This document shows positions 1-9,021 of a DNA stretch of 55,421 nucleotides, one piece after another. The DNA comes from JALQUL01 sp964556425 (GTDB lineage: Bacteria; Pseudomonadota; Gammaproteobacteria; Burkholderiales; Burkholderiaceae_C): assembly GCA_964556425.1 (NCBI GenBank), contig CAZKWC010000014.1, forward strand, positions 1-55,421, read 5' to 3'. A program made the position numbers and the translations under genes. The notes below the pieces were generated by a model. That model made no database searches. It saw only the letters and a program-made list of their open reading frames with translations, and was not told the DNA's origin. Position 1 is the first letter of the stretch. Every line of letters starts with the position of its first letter.

Positions 1-1149
1 GAAGCACCCCCTGTAATTACTAATATTGTTTATAAAGAACAAATTAATAATGAGCACAATACTAAAGTAGCTCTTATTAATAATCGTACCCATGATGCGC
101 GTTGGTGGACAGCGAGTTTTAGTGCCATTAGCAAAGGGGTAGCTGTTTACAATGATTCAAGCTTGATGCATGACCCTTTAAAAATAGAACGCCTTGAAGA
201 GTCGCAGTTAGAAAATGCTGCCATACAAAATGAATTCGTCAGTGATAAACCACTAGAGCCAACACAAGCCATTGTGAACTCCTATAACCACTTAAAAGGC
301 GGCGCAGATTTTGGCACTTTATTACATGATTTGTTGGAGTGGCAAACTCATCAAGATTGGATATTGGCTAAAGTACCAGAGGCTTTTTTAAGCCTTGAAA
401 AAGATCAACTCAACTCTAACAATACAGAATTAGAGGGGGTTGAATTGGTGGGTTATTATTTAGAGTGGCTTGAGCATCTAGAAAAAAAGCTGAGCAGTAA
501 TAATATTGATTTAAAAGACTTACCCACTATTAATAAATGGTTGCATCAAGTACTTCTAGCTTCTTTTAATGTGACTACCGTTAATTCGTTGCAATTAGGA
601 TTATTGAGTAGGAGGCAGGTGTGGCCAGAAATGGCTTTTACCTTTCCTATTAAAAAACTCAATGCACAAAAAATTGATGATTGGGTGAGTTATTTTATAC
701 ACTGTAATCAAAGCCGTCCTGCTCTCAATTATTTGCCACTCGAGGGCATGATGACTGGATTTATGGACTTAGTGTTGTTTCATGATAATCAATATTTTAT
801 TTTAGATTACAAATCCAATAAATTAAAAGATTATTCAAATGAGTCTTTAACTGAGGCAGTATTGCATCATCGATATGAAGTGCAATATACGCTGTATATT
901 TTGGCTTTACATCGCTTGTTAAAAGCCCGATTAAAAGACTACCAATACGAGCAACATGTGGGCGGTGCTATTTATTTATTCCTAAGAGGAATTAAAGAAA
1001 CCACTCAAGGTTTGTATTTTAATAAGCCATCTTTTGAACTCATCAATGCGCTTGATCAATTATTTAGAAATCCTTTGACAGCTGAGGCGAACGTTGCAAG
1101 CAAGATTTCTTTATCGAGTAAAGTAGCTCAAGCCTCTCTTTGGAGTTAA
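1..1149 (+). CDS. recB: RecB, exodeoxyribonuclease V beta subunit (3' part, start outside window)
   Basis: The reading frame is open from the first base, so this is the C-terminal 382 residues of a gene that starts upstream. It matches the RecB nuclease domain. Counting from the window edge, a W-W-T-A-S-F-S segment at 35-41 resembles the helicase-to-nuclease linker. G-F-M-D (Asp256) and D-Y-K-S-N (Asp269, Lys271) form the metal-binding nuclease motif. In RecBCD this subunit is a 3'-5' helicase and the only nuclease, acting at double-strand breaks. The stop lies 2 nt before the recD start, so the two are surely one operon; recC would be expected upstream. The identification rests on the nuclease motif and the recD neighbour; the helicase motifs are not visible here. 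Confidence 0.93.
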   Translation, partial: EAPPVITNIVYKEQINNEHNTKVALINNRTHDARWWTASFSAISKGVAVYNDSSLMHDPLKIERLEESQLENAAIQNEFVSDKPLEPTQAIVNSYNHLKGGADFGTLLHDLLEWQTHQDWILAKVPEAFLSLEKDQLNSNNTELEGVELVGYYLEWLEHLEKKLSSNNIDLKDLPTINKWLHQVLLASFNVTTVNSLQLGLLSRRQVWPEMAFTFPIKKLNAQKIDDWVSYFIHCNQSRPALNYLPLEGMMTGFMDLVLFHDNQYFILDYKSNKLKDYSNESLTEAVLHHRYEVQYTLYILALHRLLKARLKDYQYEQHVGGAIYLFLRGIKETTQGLYFNKPSFELINALDQLFRNPLTAEANVASKISLSSKVAQASLWS

Positions 1150-1151
1150 TA

Positions 1152-3227
1152 ATGAATCAAGACACTTACATTACTTTTCCAGATCTCAGCTCGGATGCCG
1201 ATGGGTTACAAAATATTGAGACTTATCAAGCATGGGTCAATTCACAATCGGACGCCGCAGAGCAAGCCTTCGAAGACTTGATCATGAATAGTGAGTCGCA
1301 AGATTTTGTAGATGTGCAAAGTTTGATCAAGGCAGATGTTTTAGAACAAGCAGAAGACACCAATAACTCATTACAAGAGCAAGAGGCTGCATACGAGTTT
1401 CCATTCAGTCGCTTGGATAAAGCTTTAGCTGATTTTTTACAAAATTGCCAGCCCAGCGAGTTGAAAGAGCATCATTTATTGGCTTGTATGGTGAGTTATC
1501 AATATAGTCGAGGCCATGCCTGTTTAGATTTGGCCGCACTTGAAAAAAGGCCTTTAATTACTTTGGGGCTTGAGGCTAAAGCCAAAGAGTTAATTCCCAA
1601 AAACTTAAAGGAGCTGGCAAAATCGTGCCCATGGATTCAAGGTGACAACAGCCCTTTGGTATTACTCAACCACAAGCTTTATTTAAGACGTAATTTTTAT
1701 GCCGAGAAGGTGATTAAAAATGCGATTCAACAAAGACTAAAACCGATTGATTTTAGTGCCGAAGAAGAAGAAACTTTAACTAAAGCACTTAATGATTTAT
1801 TTGCAAATAATCAAACAGACAGCTCACAAGTCGATTGGCAAAAAGTGGCCTGTGCTATTGCCAGTCGTGCTAACTTTACCATTATTACTGGTGGCCCAGG
1901 TACTGGCAAAACAACCACGGTTACCAAGTTATTAGCCCTATTATTAGATCAGGCTAAAAGGCAAAACAAAGATTTAAAAATTGCTTTAGCTGCCCCTACA
2001 GGTAAAGCGGCTGCACGTTTAAATGAGTCGATGCAAAATGCCCTTGCTAAGTTGCCAGAGCATTTACAATTTTCCCCCGATGTTTTAAGTCCTGCTCAAA
2101 CTTTGCATAAACTTTTAGAAATCAATTCACATAAAACCGAATATCAAGTGCCCGAATTGGCCTTTGATATTGTGTTAGTTGATGAAGCCTCTATGATTGA
2201 TTTGCAAATGATGGCTAGGCTAATGTTAGCTGTGCCGCCTCATGCCAAACTTATTTTATTAGGCGATAAAGATCAACTTGCATCGGTAGAGGCTGGTGCA
2301 GTGATGGGGCAACTTTGTGCCAGAGCTGAATTTGGTTTTTACTCAAAGCAAAGTGTAGAGTGGATAAAAAAAATAACAGCTCAAAATGTTTATAAGCGGC
2401 GTGCTTATCAAGCTTCAAACGCTGACGAATTATCTCAGCAAACGGTAATGCTGACACAAAGTTATAGGTTTACGGCGACCAGCAAAATTGGTCAAATTTC
2501 TAGAGCTATAAACAAAGGTGAAAGTTTTGACTTAAACGAATTACAAGTGCAAGGCCAGTCGGCACAAGATAAAATTGTGGTTTATGAGCCTTCTCAAGCA
2601 AGAAATGCAGACTTAATAGACCTCTTTAAAAATACTTGGCAAGATTGGTTGAACCAACTAAAACCTTATTTAACTAATCATGCTGGAATACTATCTGAAT
2701 GTGAAGATGAAGCTGCCTATCAACTGCTCAAAGCCTTTTCTCAGTTTCAAGTTTTATGTGCAGTCAGAGAGGGTTCTTGGGGCGTAGTTAATTTTAATCG
2801 AATCATTGCACAGGGCTTTGGCTTTCCAAATGCACAATGGTTTGTAGGCCGGCCTGTTATGGTCACACAAAACAATTATCATTTAAAATTAATGAATGGT
2901 GATATTGGTTTATGTTTACCAAAAGACGGTACTTTAAAAGTAGCATTTTTAACTTCCAACAATACCATTCAGTGGGTTTTACCCTCAAGGTTAGAGTCAG
3001 TGGAAAGTGTTTTTGCCATGACGGTGCACAAGTCACAAGGCTCTGAGTTTAATCAAGTGTGCTTGGTATTACCCGACAAAAATTCCTTGGTGTTAAACAG
3101 AGAATTATTGTATACGGGCATTACCAGAGCCAAAACAGTTTTGCATTTGGTTATGCCCAACGAAGCTGTATTTACCAATGCACTTAAATTTAAAGTCAAT
3201 CGAAGTGGTGGTTTGAGTTTTAATTAG
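1152..3227 (+). CDS. recD: RecD, exodeoxyribonuclease V alpha subunit
   Basis: This is a superfamily 1 helicase of 691 residues, the 5'-3' motor of RecBCD. Walker A G-G-P-G-T-G-K-T is at 247-254 and Walker B V-D-E-A-S near 343-347. The C-terminal motifs T-V-H-K-S-Q-G-S-E (about 624) and Y-T-G-I-T-R-A (about 653) are typical of RecD. I start at ATG 1152 rather than the in-frame TTG at 1140, because GGAG at 1142-1145 sits 6 nt before the ATG, inside the recB tail. The N-terminal 90 residues are acidic and poorly conserved, as is usual for the family. The gene overlaps the convergent phosphodiesterase gene by 4 nt. Confidence 0.95.
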   Translation: MNQDTYITFPDLSSDADGLQNIETYQAWVNSQSDAAEQAFEDLIMNSESQDFVDVQSLIKADVLEQAEDTNNSLQEQEAAYEFPFSRLDKALADFLQNCQPSELKEHHLLACMVSYQYSRGHACLDLAALEKRPLITLGLEAKAKELIPKNLKELAKSCPWIQGDNSPLVLLNHKLYLRRNFYAEKVIKNAIQQRLKPIDFSAEEEETLTKALNDLFANNQTDSSQVDWQKVACAIASRANFTIITGGPGTGKTTTVTKLLALLLDQAKRQNKDLKIALAAPTGKAAARLNESMQNALAKLPEHLQFSPDVLSPAQTLHKLLEINSHKTEYQVPELAFDIVLVDEASMIDLQMMARLMLAVPPHAKLILLGDKDQLASVEAGAVMGQLCARAEFGFYSKQSVEWIKKITAQNVYKRRAYQASNADELSQQTVMLTQSYRFTATSKIGQISRAINKGESFDLNELQVQGQSAQDKIVVYEPSQARNADLIDLFKNTWQDWLNQLKPYLTNHAGILSECEDEAAYQLLKAFSQFQVLCAVREGSWGVVNFNRIIAQGFGFPNAQWFVGRPVMVTQNNYHLKLMNGDIGLCLPKDGTLKVAFLTSNNTIQWVLPSRLESVESVFAMTVHKSQGSEFNQVCLVLPDKNSLVLNRELLYTGITRAKTVLHLVMPNEAVFTNALKFKVNRSGGLSFN

Positions 3228-4027
3228 CAGTGTGTTTTTTTAGCAGCTGAGAATAAATCGACTCGATCTGTAATAATCCCCTCAATGCCAAACGCAATAA
3301 GTCGATTCACGGCTTGTTCATCGTTGGGGGTATAACTTAAAGTTTTAAAGCCATTGGTTTTTGCTAAGCTAATACCCTCTTGGGTCCAAAATTCATGGTC
3401 GCAAATAATGGCGCAACATTCAAGTTCTTTAGCGGTAGCAAACCAGTCGTCATTTAAATTTTCTAGCAACAAGCCCCTAGGTAGTTGTGGGGCTGTTTTT
3501 TTTGCCCCCTTTAATGCTTCAACTTGAAATGAACTTAAAAAAGGCGGTATGGATGATTTTTCCCATAAACGAGTGGCCATTTGGCCAATTATTTCGCCTG
3601 TTTTAAAGTCTAAATTAGGACTAGGTTTTATTTCTAGATTAATAAAAAAATCATTTTTTTGACAAAATGCACTTATCGCCTCTAGGGTGGCTGGTGGCTC
3701 GCCTGCATAAGTTCTAGAGTGCCAACTACCCGCATCTAATTGCATAAGCTCAGATAGATTCAAGTTGCCACCAATGCCTTGGCCGTTGCTAGTGCGCTCT
3801 AGGCTGTCATCATGTAGTAAAAAAGCTTGCTCATCTAGGCTTAACTTTACATCGCATTCAAACATGGTGTAACCAAAACTAGCGCCTAATCTAAAAGCAG
3901 CCAGTGTGTTTTCTGGTGCTAATTTGCCAGCCCCACGATGAGCAATCCAAAAAGGGTAGGGCCAATTTTGTGCAGTAACCAAGGCGGATTTTGTAGATGA
4001 TGATGAATGCAATGGGGATGAGTTCAT
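3224..4027 (-). CDS. ugpQ: Glycerophosphodiester phosphodiesterase
   Basis: This 267-residue GDPD-family enzyme hydrolyses glycerophosphodiesters from phospholipid turnover to glycerol-3-phosphate and an alcohol. The catalytic HRGA motif (His30, Arg31) is followed by A-P-E-N-T (Glu39, Asn40). Metal ligands appear in F-E-C-D-V (Glu57, Asp59), and the second catalytic histidine is in L-L-H-D-D (His72). No signal peptide is visible, so a cytoplasmic UgpQ-type role is more likely than a periplasmic GlpQ type. The first 20 residues are a Ser/Thr-rich stretch before the domain. No ugp transporter genes are adjacent, so the symbol rests on family resemblance. It converges on recD with 4 nt of overlap and no terminator between. 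Confidence 0.9.
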   Translation of the reverse strand: MNSSPLHSSSSTKSALVTAQNWPYPFWIAHRGAGKLAPENTLAAFRLGASFGYTMFECDVKLSLDEQAFLLHDDSLERTSNGQGIGGNLNLSELMQLDAGSWHSRTYAGEPPATLEAISAFCQKNDFFINLEIKPSPNLDFKTGEIIGQMATRLWEKSSIPPFLSSFQVEALKGAKKTAPQLPRGLLLENLNDDWFATAKELECCAIICDHEFWTQEGISLAKTNGFKTLSYTPNDEQAVNRLIAFGIEGIITDRVDLFSAAKKTHC

Positions 4028-4302
4028 AGGTGAGCATTAAAACAAAAATTCAGGGTTTTCTTTATTTTTGCATAGTTTTGAATTGACGACAGCTATTTTT
4101 CGCCTGAACTTTATAAAGTGAAAATTAAATTACCACTCTAATGTGATGACCGAAACGAAAAATTGTCGCATAATTTACTCAAATAATATTTAATGGGGTA
4201 TTTTTAAGAAAAAGATTAACACCACAAGTCTTAGGTTATGCTGCACTGCGGTAATATCGCATATTGACACATTTTGACTAGCTGCAGTCGCATTTTGACA
4301 TC

Positions 4303-7300
4303 ATGAACGCCCCAATCGAGATTAAGAACCCATTATTTCCGGCCCTTCACACTTCTGAAACTGCCGAGCGTATACGAGAAATCCCTTATAACTACACCTC
4401 TTTTTCGGACCGTGAAATTGTGGTGAGGTTGCTGGGCGAAAAAGCTTGGGATTTGCTTAATCAATTACGCCATGAGCGCCGCACTGGTCGCTCTGCCCGT
4501 ATGCTTTACGAAGTATTGGGTGATATTTGGGTGGTTCAGCGTAATCCTTATTTACATGACGATTTAATTGACAACCCCGAGCGTCATAGGGCTTTGGTGG
4601 TGGCGCTAGAACATCGCCTGCATGAAATGGATAAGAGGCGTGATCCTTTGATTGATCAAGAGCGCGACAAATTAGTGGGCGAACTGATTACGCTTGCTCG
4701 TTATGCCGTAAGACAATTTGATTTGATGTTTACCGAGGTCGCTCAGTTACGCGAAACAGCCGCCAAGTTGTTTGCTAAACACACTCGTAAAGACAATATT
4801 AAGTTTGATGGTTTAAGCCGAGTAAGCCATGTAACAGATGCAACTGATTGGCGCGTTGAATATCCCTTTGTAGTTTTAACCCCAGACTCTGAAGCCGAAA
4901 TGGCTAGCTTGGTAAAAGCGTGTATTAGTTTAAAACTCACGGTTATACCAAGGGGAGGTGGTACGGGTTACACGGGTGGAGCAGTGCCTTTAACTTGGAA
5001 AAGTGCGGTTATTAACACCGAAAAACTAGAAGCCATTTCAGAAGTTGAAATGGTGAGCCTGCCAGGAGTCGCTCAAGAAGTTGCCACCATTTACACCGAA
5101 GCAGGTGTCGTGACACAACGTGTCTCTGATGCGGCCGAGCGAGCTGGCTTTGTTTTTGCTGTTGATCCTACCTCCGCAGAAGCTTCTTGTGTGGGCGGTA
5201 ATATTGCCATGAATGCAGGCGGTAAAAAAGCCGTTTTATGGGGCACTGCCCTTGATAATTTAGCCAGCTGGCGCATGGTTACTCCTGATGCCAAATGGCT
5301 AGAGGTAGTACGCTTGAATCATAATTTAGGCAAAATTCATGATGCCGAAAATGTTCGCTTCGAACTGCGTTATTTTGAGTCCGATGGCAAAACCTTAAGC
5401 CACACTGATTTTATTGAAGCCACTGGTCAAAGCTTCCGAAAAGAAGGTTTGGGCAAAGACGTTACTGATAAGTTTTTAAGTGGCTTGCCTGGTGTACAAA
5501 AAGAAGGCTGTGATGGTCTCATTACTAGCGCAAGATGGATTGTGCACCGTATGCCAGTACACACCCGCACAGTTTGCCTTGAGTTCTTTGGTAGCGCTAA
5601 AGAAGCAGTACCAAGTATTGTAGAAATTAAAGATCTTTTGTTTAAAGAACAAAAATCATCGGGTGTGATGTTGGCAGGCCTTGAGCATCTTGATGATCGT
5701 TATTTAAAAGCNNNNNNNNNNNNNNNNNNNNNNNNNNNNNNNNNNNNNNNNNNNNNNNNNNNNNNNNNNNNNNNNNNNNNNNNNNNNNNNNNNNNNNNNN
5801 NNNNNNNNNNNTTCCTAGAGCAAGAGCATTTGCCTTTGGGTAGGCAAGAAGATGGTTCTCCTTTGGAGTCTCCCGAGTTATTAGCTGAGCGTGTGGATCA
5901 AGCTATTCAAATGCTGAACTCTGTACGACAAGAATGGGCCTTGTGGTTAGCTCAAATTGATCGCTTTTTTGAAGATCTTCAATCGCACGATTTAAGAGCG
6001 AGTTGGAAGGTGCAAATCCGCGATACCTTGCGCACAATTTTTACGGGAAATGCCTTTGCGCCTATTTTAGAAGAGTGCAATAAAATCCATAAACAGGTCT
6101 TAAAAGGCAGGGTGTGGGTAGCGCTACATATGCACGCAGGTGACGGTAATGTACACACCAATATACCCGTTAACAGCGATGACTATGAAATGCTGCAAAG
6201 TGCCCATGGCGCAGTTAAACGCATTATGGCTTTAGCCCGCTCACTTGATGGTGTAGTCTCTGGCGAACATGGAATTGGCATTACTAAATTAGAGTTTTTA
6301 ACGGATGCTGAATTAGCTCCATTTTTAAAATACAAAGCTAAAGTCGATCCAGATGGGCATTTTAATAAGGGCAAATTAATGCGCTCTTCAAGCCCTATTG
6401 AAGTGAATTTAGCCAGTAATAATGCTACTCAATTAGCGCCTGCGTTTACCTACAACAGCGATTTAAGTCATGCTTACACACCAAGCTTTGGTTTGATGGG
6501 GCATGAATCTTTAATCATGAAACAAAGTGATATTGGTGCCATTTCAGACAGCGTAAAAGACTGTTTACGATGTGGTAAATGTAAACCTGTTTGTGCTACT
6601 CATGTGCCAAGGGCCAACTTACTTTATAGCCCGCGTAATAAAATTTTGGCAACCTCGCTTTTAGTAGAGGCGTTTTTATACGAAGAACAAACTCGCCGCG
6701 GCGTAAGTATTAGGCATTGGGAAGAGTTTGAAGATGTAGCCGATCATTGCACGGTTTGTCACAAGTGTTTTAACCCTTGTCCTGTCAATATTGATTTTGG
6801 TGATGTGTCCATGAATATGCGTAATTTATTACGCAAAATGGGTAAAAAAAGTTTTAGGCCGGCCGGTAGTGCCGCTATGTTGATGCTGAACGCAACCAAT
6901 CCTCAAACCATTAAATTAGCCCGTGCGGCAATGGTTGGTGTGGGTATGCGGGTGCAAAGAATTGCCCATGATATTTTAAAATTGGTAGCCAAGCGTCAAA
7001 CTAAACAGCCTCCTGCTACCGTAGGAACGGCTCCCATCAAAGAACAGGTGATTCATTTTATTAATAAAAAATTGCCAGGTGGCTTGCCTAAAAAAACCGC
7101 TAGGGCATTACTCGATATTGATGATAAAAATTATGTACCCGTCATCCGTAATCCNNNNNNNNNNNNNNNNNNNNNNNNNNNNNNNNNNNNNNNNNNNNNN
7201 NNNNNNNNNNNNNNNNNNNNNNNNNNNNNNNNNNNNNNNNNNNNNNNNNNNNNNCAAGGTTATGAGTTTGATAAGATTTTCCCTGGTTGCCGAATTATTG

Positions 7301-7779
7301 ATATTCACGAGTATTTACTTGAAAAAAATATTACTTTAAGTGCCAATCCCGGAGCTTATCTTTATCATGACCCTTGTCATTCACCTATGAAGTTACAAGA
7401 TCCGTTAAAAACGGTTCAATCGTTGGTAGGTCCTGGTGTGATTAAGTCAGACCGTTGCTGTGGAGAGTCTGGTACCCTAGCGATGAATAGACCCGATATT
7501 TCTACTCAAGTACGTTTTCGTAAAGAGGAAGAAATTAAAAAAGGTGAAAATCAATTAAAAGCGTCTGGATTGTTGGCACCGACCGATAATGTAAAAGTAC
7601 TTACTTCTTGCCCCGCTTGTTTGCAAGGCTTGAGTCGTTTTGGTGATGATTTACAAAGTGGCTTGTTAGAGGCTGACTATATTGTGGTTGAAATGGCTAA
7701 GAAAATTTTAGGTGATAATTGGCTAGAGCAATATGTGCTTGAAGCCAATTCGGGTGGCATTGAGCGGGTACTGGTCTAA
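4303..7779 (+). CDS. DUF3683-type FAD-linked oxidase / Fe-S oxidoreductase (contains two assembly gaps)
   Basis: This giant redox protein has 1158 codons as assembled, including two 100-N gaps. Domains in order: a DUF3683-like N-terminus opening R-E-I-P-Y-N-Y-T-S-F; an FAD-binding (GlcD/D-lactate dehydrogenase-like) domain with R-G-G-G-T-G-Y-T-G-G near 217; a gap over the FAD-oxidase C domain; a domain ending in H-A-G-D-G-N-V-H-T-N and S-G-E-H-G-I-G; two Fe-S clusters, C-L-R-C-G-K-C-K-P-V-C near 754 and C-T-V-C-H-K-C-F-N-P-C near 816; a second gap; and a CCG (heterodisulfide-reductase-like) domain with C-C-G-E-S-G-T near 1052. It resembles a GlcD-GlcF fusion and may oxidise a 2-hydroxy acid, but the substrate is unknown. 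By my recollection the family is about 1250-1300 residues, so the gaps probably hide more than 100 nt each. No clear Shine-Dalgarno site precedes the ATG. Confidence 0.9.
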   Translation: MNAPIEIKNPLFPALHTSETAERIREIPYNYTSFSDREIVVRLLGEKAWDLLNQLRHERRTGRSARMLYEVLGDIWVVQRNPYLHDDLIDNPERHRALVVALEHRLHEMDKRRDPLIDQERDKLVGELITLARYAVRQFDLMFTEVAQLRETAAKLFAKHTRKDNIKFDGLSRVSHVTDATDWRVEYPFVVLTPDSEAEMASLVKACISLKLTVIPRGGGTGYTGGAVPLTWKSAVINTEKLEAISEVEMVSLPGVAQEVATIYTEAGVVTQRVSDAAERAGFVFAVDPTSAEASCVGGNIAMNAGGKKAVLWGTALDNLASWRMVTPDAKWLEVVRLNHNLGKIHDAENVRFELRYFESDGKTLSHTDFIEATGQSFRKEGLGKDVTDKFLSGLPGVQKEGCDGLITSARWIVHRMPVHTRTVCLEFFGSAKEAVPSIVEIKDLLFKEQKSSGVMLAGLEHLDDRYLKXXXXXXXXXXXXXXXXXXXXXXXXXXXXXXXXXXFLEQEHLPLGRQEDGSPLESPELLAERVDQAIQMLNSVRQEWALWLAQIDRFFEDLQSHDLRASWKVQIRDTLRTIFTGNAFAPILEECNKIHKQVLKGRVWVALHMHAGDGNVHTNIPVNSDDYEMLQSAHGAVKRIMALARSLDGVVSGEHGIGITKLEFLTDAELAPFLKYKAKVDPDGHFNKGKLMRSSSPIEVNLASNNATQLAPAFTYNSDLSHAYTPSFGLMGHESLIMKQSDIGAISDSVKDCLRCGKCKPVCATHVPRANLLYSPRNKILATSLLVEAFLYEEQTRRGVSIRHWEEFEDVADHCTVCHKCFNPCPVNIDFGDVSMNMRNLLRKMGKKSFRPAGSAAMLMLNATNPQTIKLARAAMVGVGMRVQRIAHDILKLVAKRQTKQPPATVGTAPIKEQVIHFINKKLPGGLPKKTARALLDIDDKNYVPVIRNXXXXXXXXXXXXXXXXXXXXXXXXXXXXXXXXXXQGYEFDKIFPGCRIIDIHEYLLEKNITLSANPGAYLYHDPCHSPMKLQDPLKTVQSLVGPGVIKSDRCCGESGTLAMNRPDISTQVRFRKEEEIKKGENQLKASGLLAPTDNVKVLTSCPACLQGLSRFGDDLQSGLLEADYIVVEMAKKILGDNWLEQYVLEANSGGIERVLV
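5712..5811. other. Assembly gap (100 N) within the DUF3683 oxidoreductase gene
   Basis: Exactly 100 N, the conventional placeholder for a scaffold gap of unknown size. It replaces part of the FAD-oxidase C-terminal domain. The flanking frame happens to be maintained. Confidence 0.99.
7155..7254. other. Assembly gap (100 N) within the DUF3683 oxidoreductase gene
   Basis: A second run of exactly 100 N. It falls where the first cysteine-rich CCG motif of the GlcF-like domain would be expected. The flanking frame happens to be maintained. Confidence 0.99.
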
Positions 7780-7793
7780 TTTTTTATTAAGGC

Positions 7794-7819
7794 AGCAGTG
7801 TATAACGCTGCTTTTTATT
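7794..7819 (+). terminator. Rho-independent terminator after the DUF3683 gene
   Basis: An 8-bp stem with one wobble pair (AGCAGTGT with ACGCTGCT, positions 7794-7801 and 7805-7812) and a 3-nt loop. The run TTTTTATT follows. It lies 15 nt after the oxidoreductase stop and just before the HIT-family gene, so that gene probably has its own promoter or relies on readthrough. Confidence 0.75.
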
Positions 7820-7836
7820 GCTAACAAAGGTGTCTT

Positions 7837-8334
7837 GTGAGTACGACTGAATTACCATCAAAAACCAAATTAGCCGATTGTGTTTTATGCCAACAAATGG
7901 GCGGTCGTTTGGTTTATGAAAACTCTTTTTACCGCGTAATTGCAGTAGATGCCAATGGCCCTGATGCCCATTTCCCTGCCTTTTATCGATTAATTTGGAA
8001 TCAGCATGTAGTCGAAATGACGGATCTGCCCTATGCGCAGCAGTTGATGGCTTGGCAGGCTATTTCCATCATTGAAAGTTGTATGCGCAAGGTTTTACAA
8101 GCGCATAAAATGAACTTAGCCAGTTTTGGAAATATGGTGGCTCATCTGCATTGGCATTTTATTGCTCGATTTGAGTGGGATAGCCATTTTCCCAATCCAG
8201 TTTGGGGCCAGGCTTTAAGAGAGGTACCGGTGCAGCAGTTGCAAGAAGTTCAGTCTTTATTTCCTCAACTTGACGCCCTTTTACAGCAAAAACTCACCGA
8301 GTTAAGGCCCTTTGCCCACATTGACTTGCCATAA
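7837..8334 (+). CDS. HIT-family protein (histidine triad nucleotide hydrolase-like)
   Basis: The 165-residue product carries a histidine triad H-L-H-W-H (His103, His105, His107), the active-site signature of HIT hydrolases and transferases that act on dinucleoside polyphosphates or AMP conjugates. The N-terminal pair C-x-x-C (Cys17, Cys20) may bind zinc, as in several HIT proteins. Translation starts at GTG 7837, with AAAGG at 7826-7830 as ribosome-binding site. The gene follows the terminator at 7794-7819. In Burkholderiales a HIT protein commonly sits between the DUF3683 oxidoreductase and the DUF971 gene. The exact substrate cannot be inferred. Confidence 0.88.
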   Translation: MSTTELPSKTKLADCVLCQQMGGRLVYENSFYRVIAVDANGPDAHFPAFYRLIWNQHVVEMTDLPYAQQLMAWQAISIIESCMRKVLQAHKMNLASFGNMVAHLHWHFIARFEWDSHFPNPVWGQALREVPVQQLQEVQSLFPQLDALLQQKLTELRPFAHIDLP

Positions 8335-8571
8335 GATAGATGATGCTGAACTCCCAAACAGGCCGTTGCAAGCAATCGAAGTAATAAAAATCCAGTAACA
8401 TCTATTTTGAGAGAGTAATTCTTGACTTAAAATGTTAGTCATCACTAGAAATAGGGCTAATTGATATTTTTCTTCGGTTTTAATAGACAATCCAAACTGT
8501 AAAAAAATTATTTTGGCTAAGAGTGGTTGTCAACTATTACTCTTGCCACCATCTACTTTAAGGAATGTTTT

Positions 8572-8985
8572 ATGGCCGGTTTAAGTCACAATAGTCCTAC
8601 ACCAGTCGCTTTGACGGTGCACTCACAATCCAAGGTGCTCGAAATCTCTTTTTCAGACGGCAAAGAGTTTCGTATTCCTTTCGAGTTAATGCGGGTTTAT
8701 TCACCCTCCGCCGAAGTACAAGGTCATGGCCCTGGGCAAGAAACCCTACAAACTGGTAAACGCAATGTAGATATTGCCGAACTTGAAGCAGTAGGCAATT
8801 ACGCTATTCAACCTCAGTTTTCTGATGGTCATGATAGTGGGATTTTTTCTTGGGATTACCTTTATTTTTTAGGTGACCAACAAGAGCAACTTTGGCAACA
8901 ATACGAAGAAAAATTAGTGCAGGCTAATAAAACTCGTGATTCAGAAATGATTCAAGCAGCGGCAAAAGGCTGTGCTAGTCATTAA
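8572..8985 (+). CDS. DUF971 domain protein
   Basis: This 137-residue product belongs to the DUF971 (gamma-butyrobetaine hydroxylase N-terminal-like) family. The conserved pattern runs V-L-E-I-S-F-S-D-G-K-E-F-R-I-P-F, then a region near residues 60-90, and ends in D-S-G-I-F-S-W-D-Y-L. I start at ATG 8572 (M-A-G-L-S-H), preceded by AAGGA at 8560-8564, not at the upstream in-frame TTG 8527. It lies 36 nt before ubiE, and DUF971 next to ubiE is a recurrent arrangement. That hints at a ubiquinone or Fe-S connection, but the function is unproven. The 237 bp upstream hold no convincing gene. Confidence 0.88.
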   Translation: MAGLSHNSPTPVALTVHSQSKVLEISFSDGKEFRIPFELMRVYSPSAEVQGHGPGQETLQTGKRNVDIAELEAVGNYAIQPQFSDGHDSGIFSWDYLYFLGDQQEQLWQQYEEKLVQANKTRDSEMIQAAAKGCASH

Positions 8986-9021
8986 TTTTTAAGATCTATT
9001 ATTTTTGTAAATTTATTCATC

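Noticed and set aside
8302..8490. 62-codon minus-strand ORF after the HIT gene
   Set aside because: It overlaps the HIT gene end and has low-complexity content without supporting signals.
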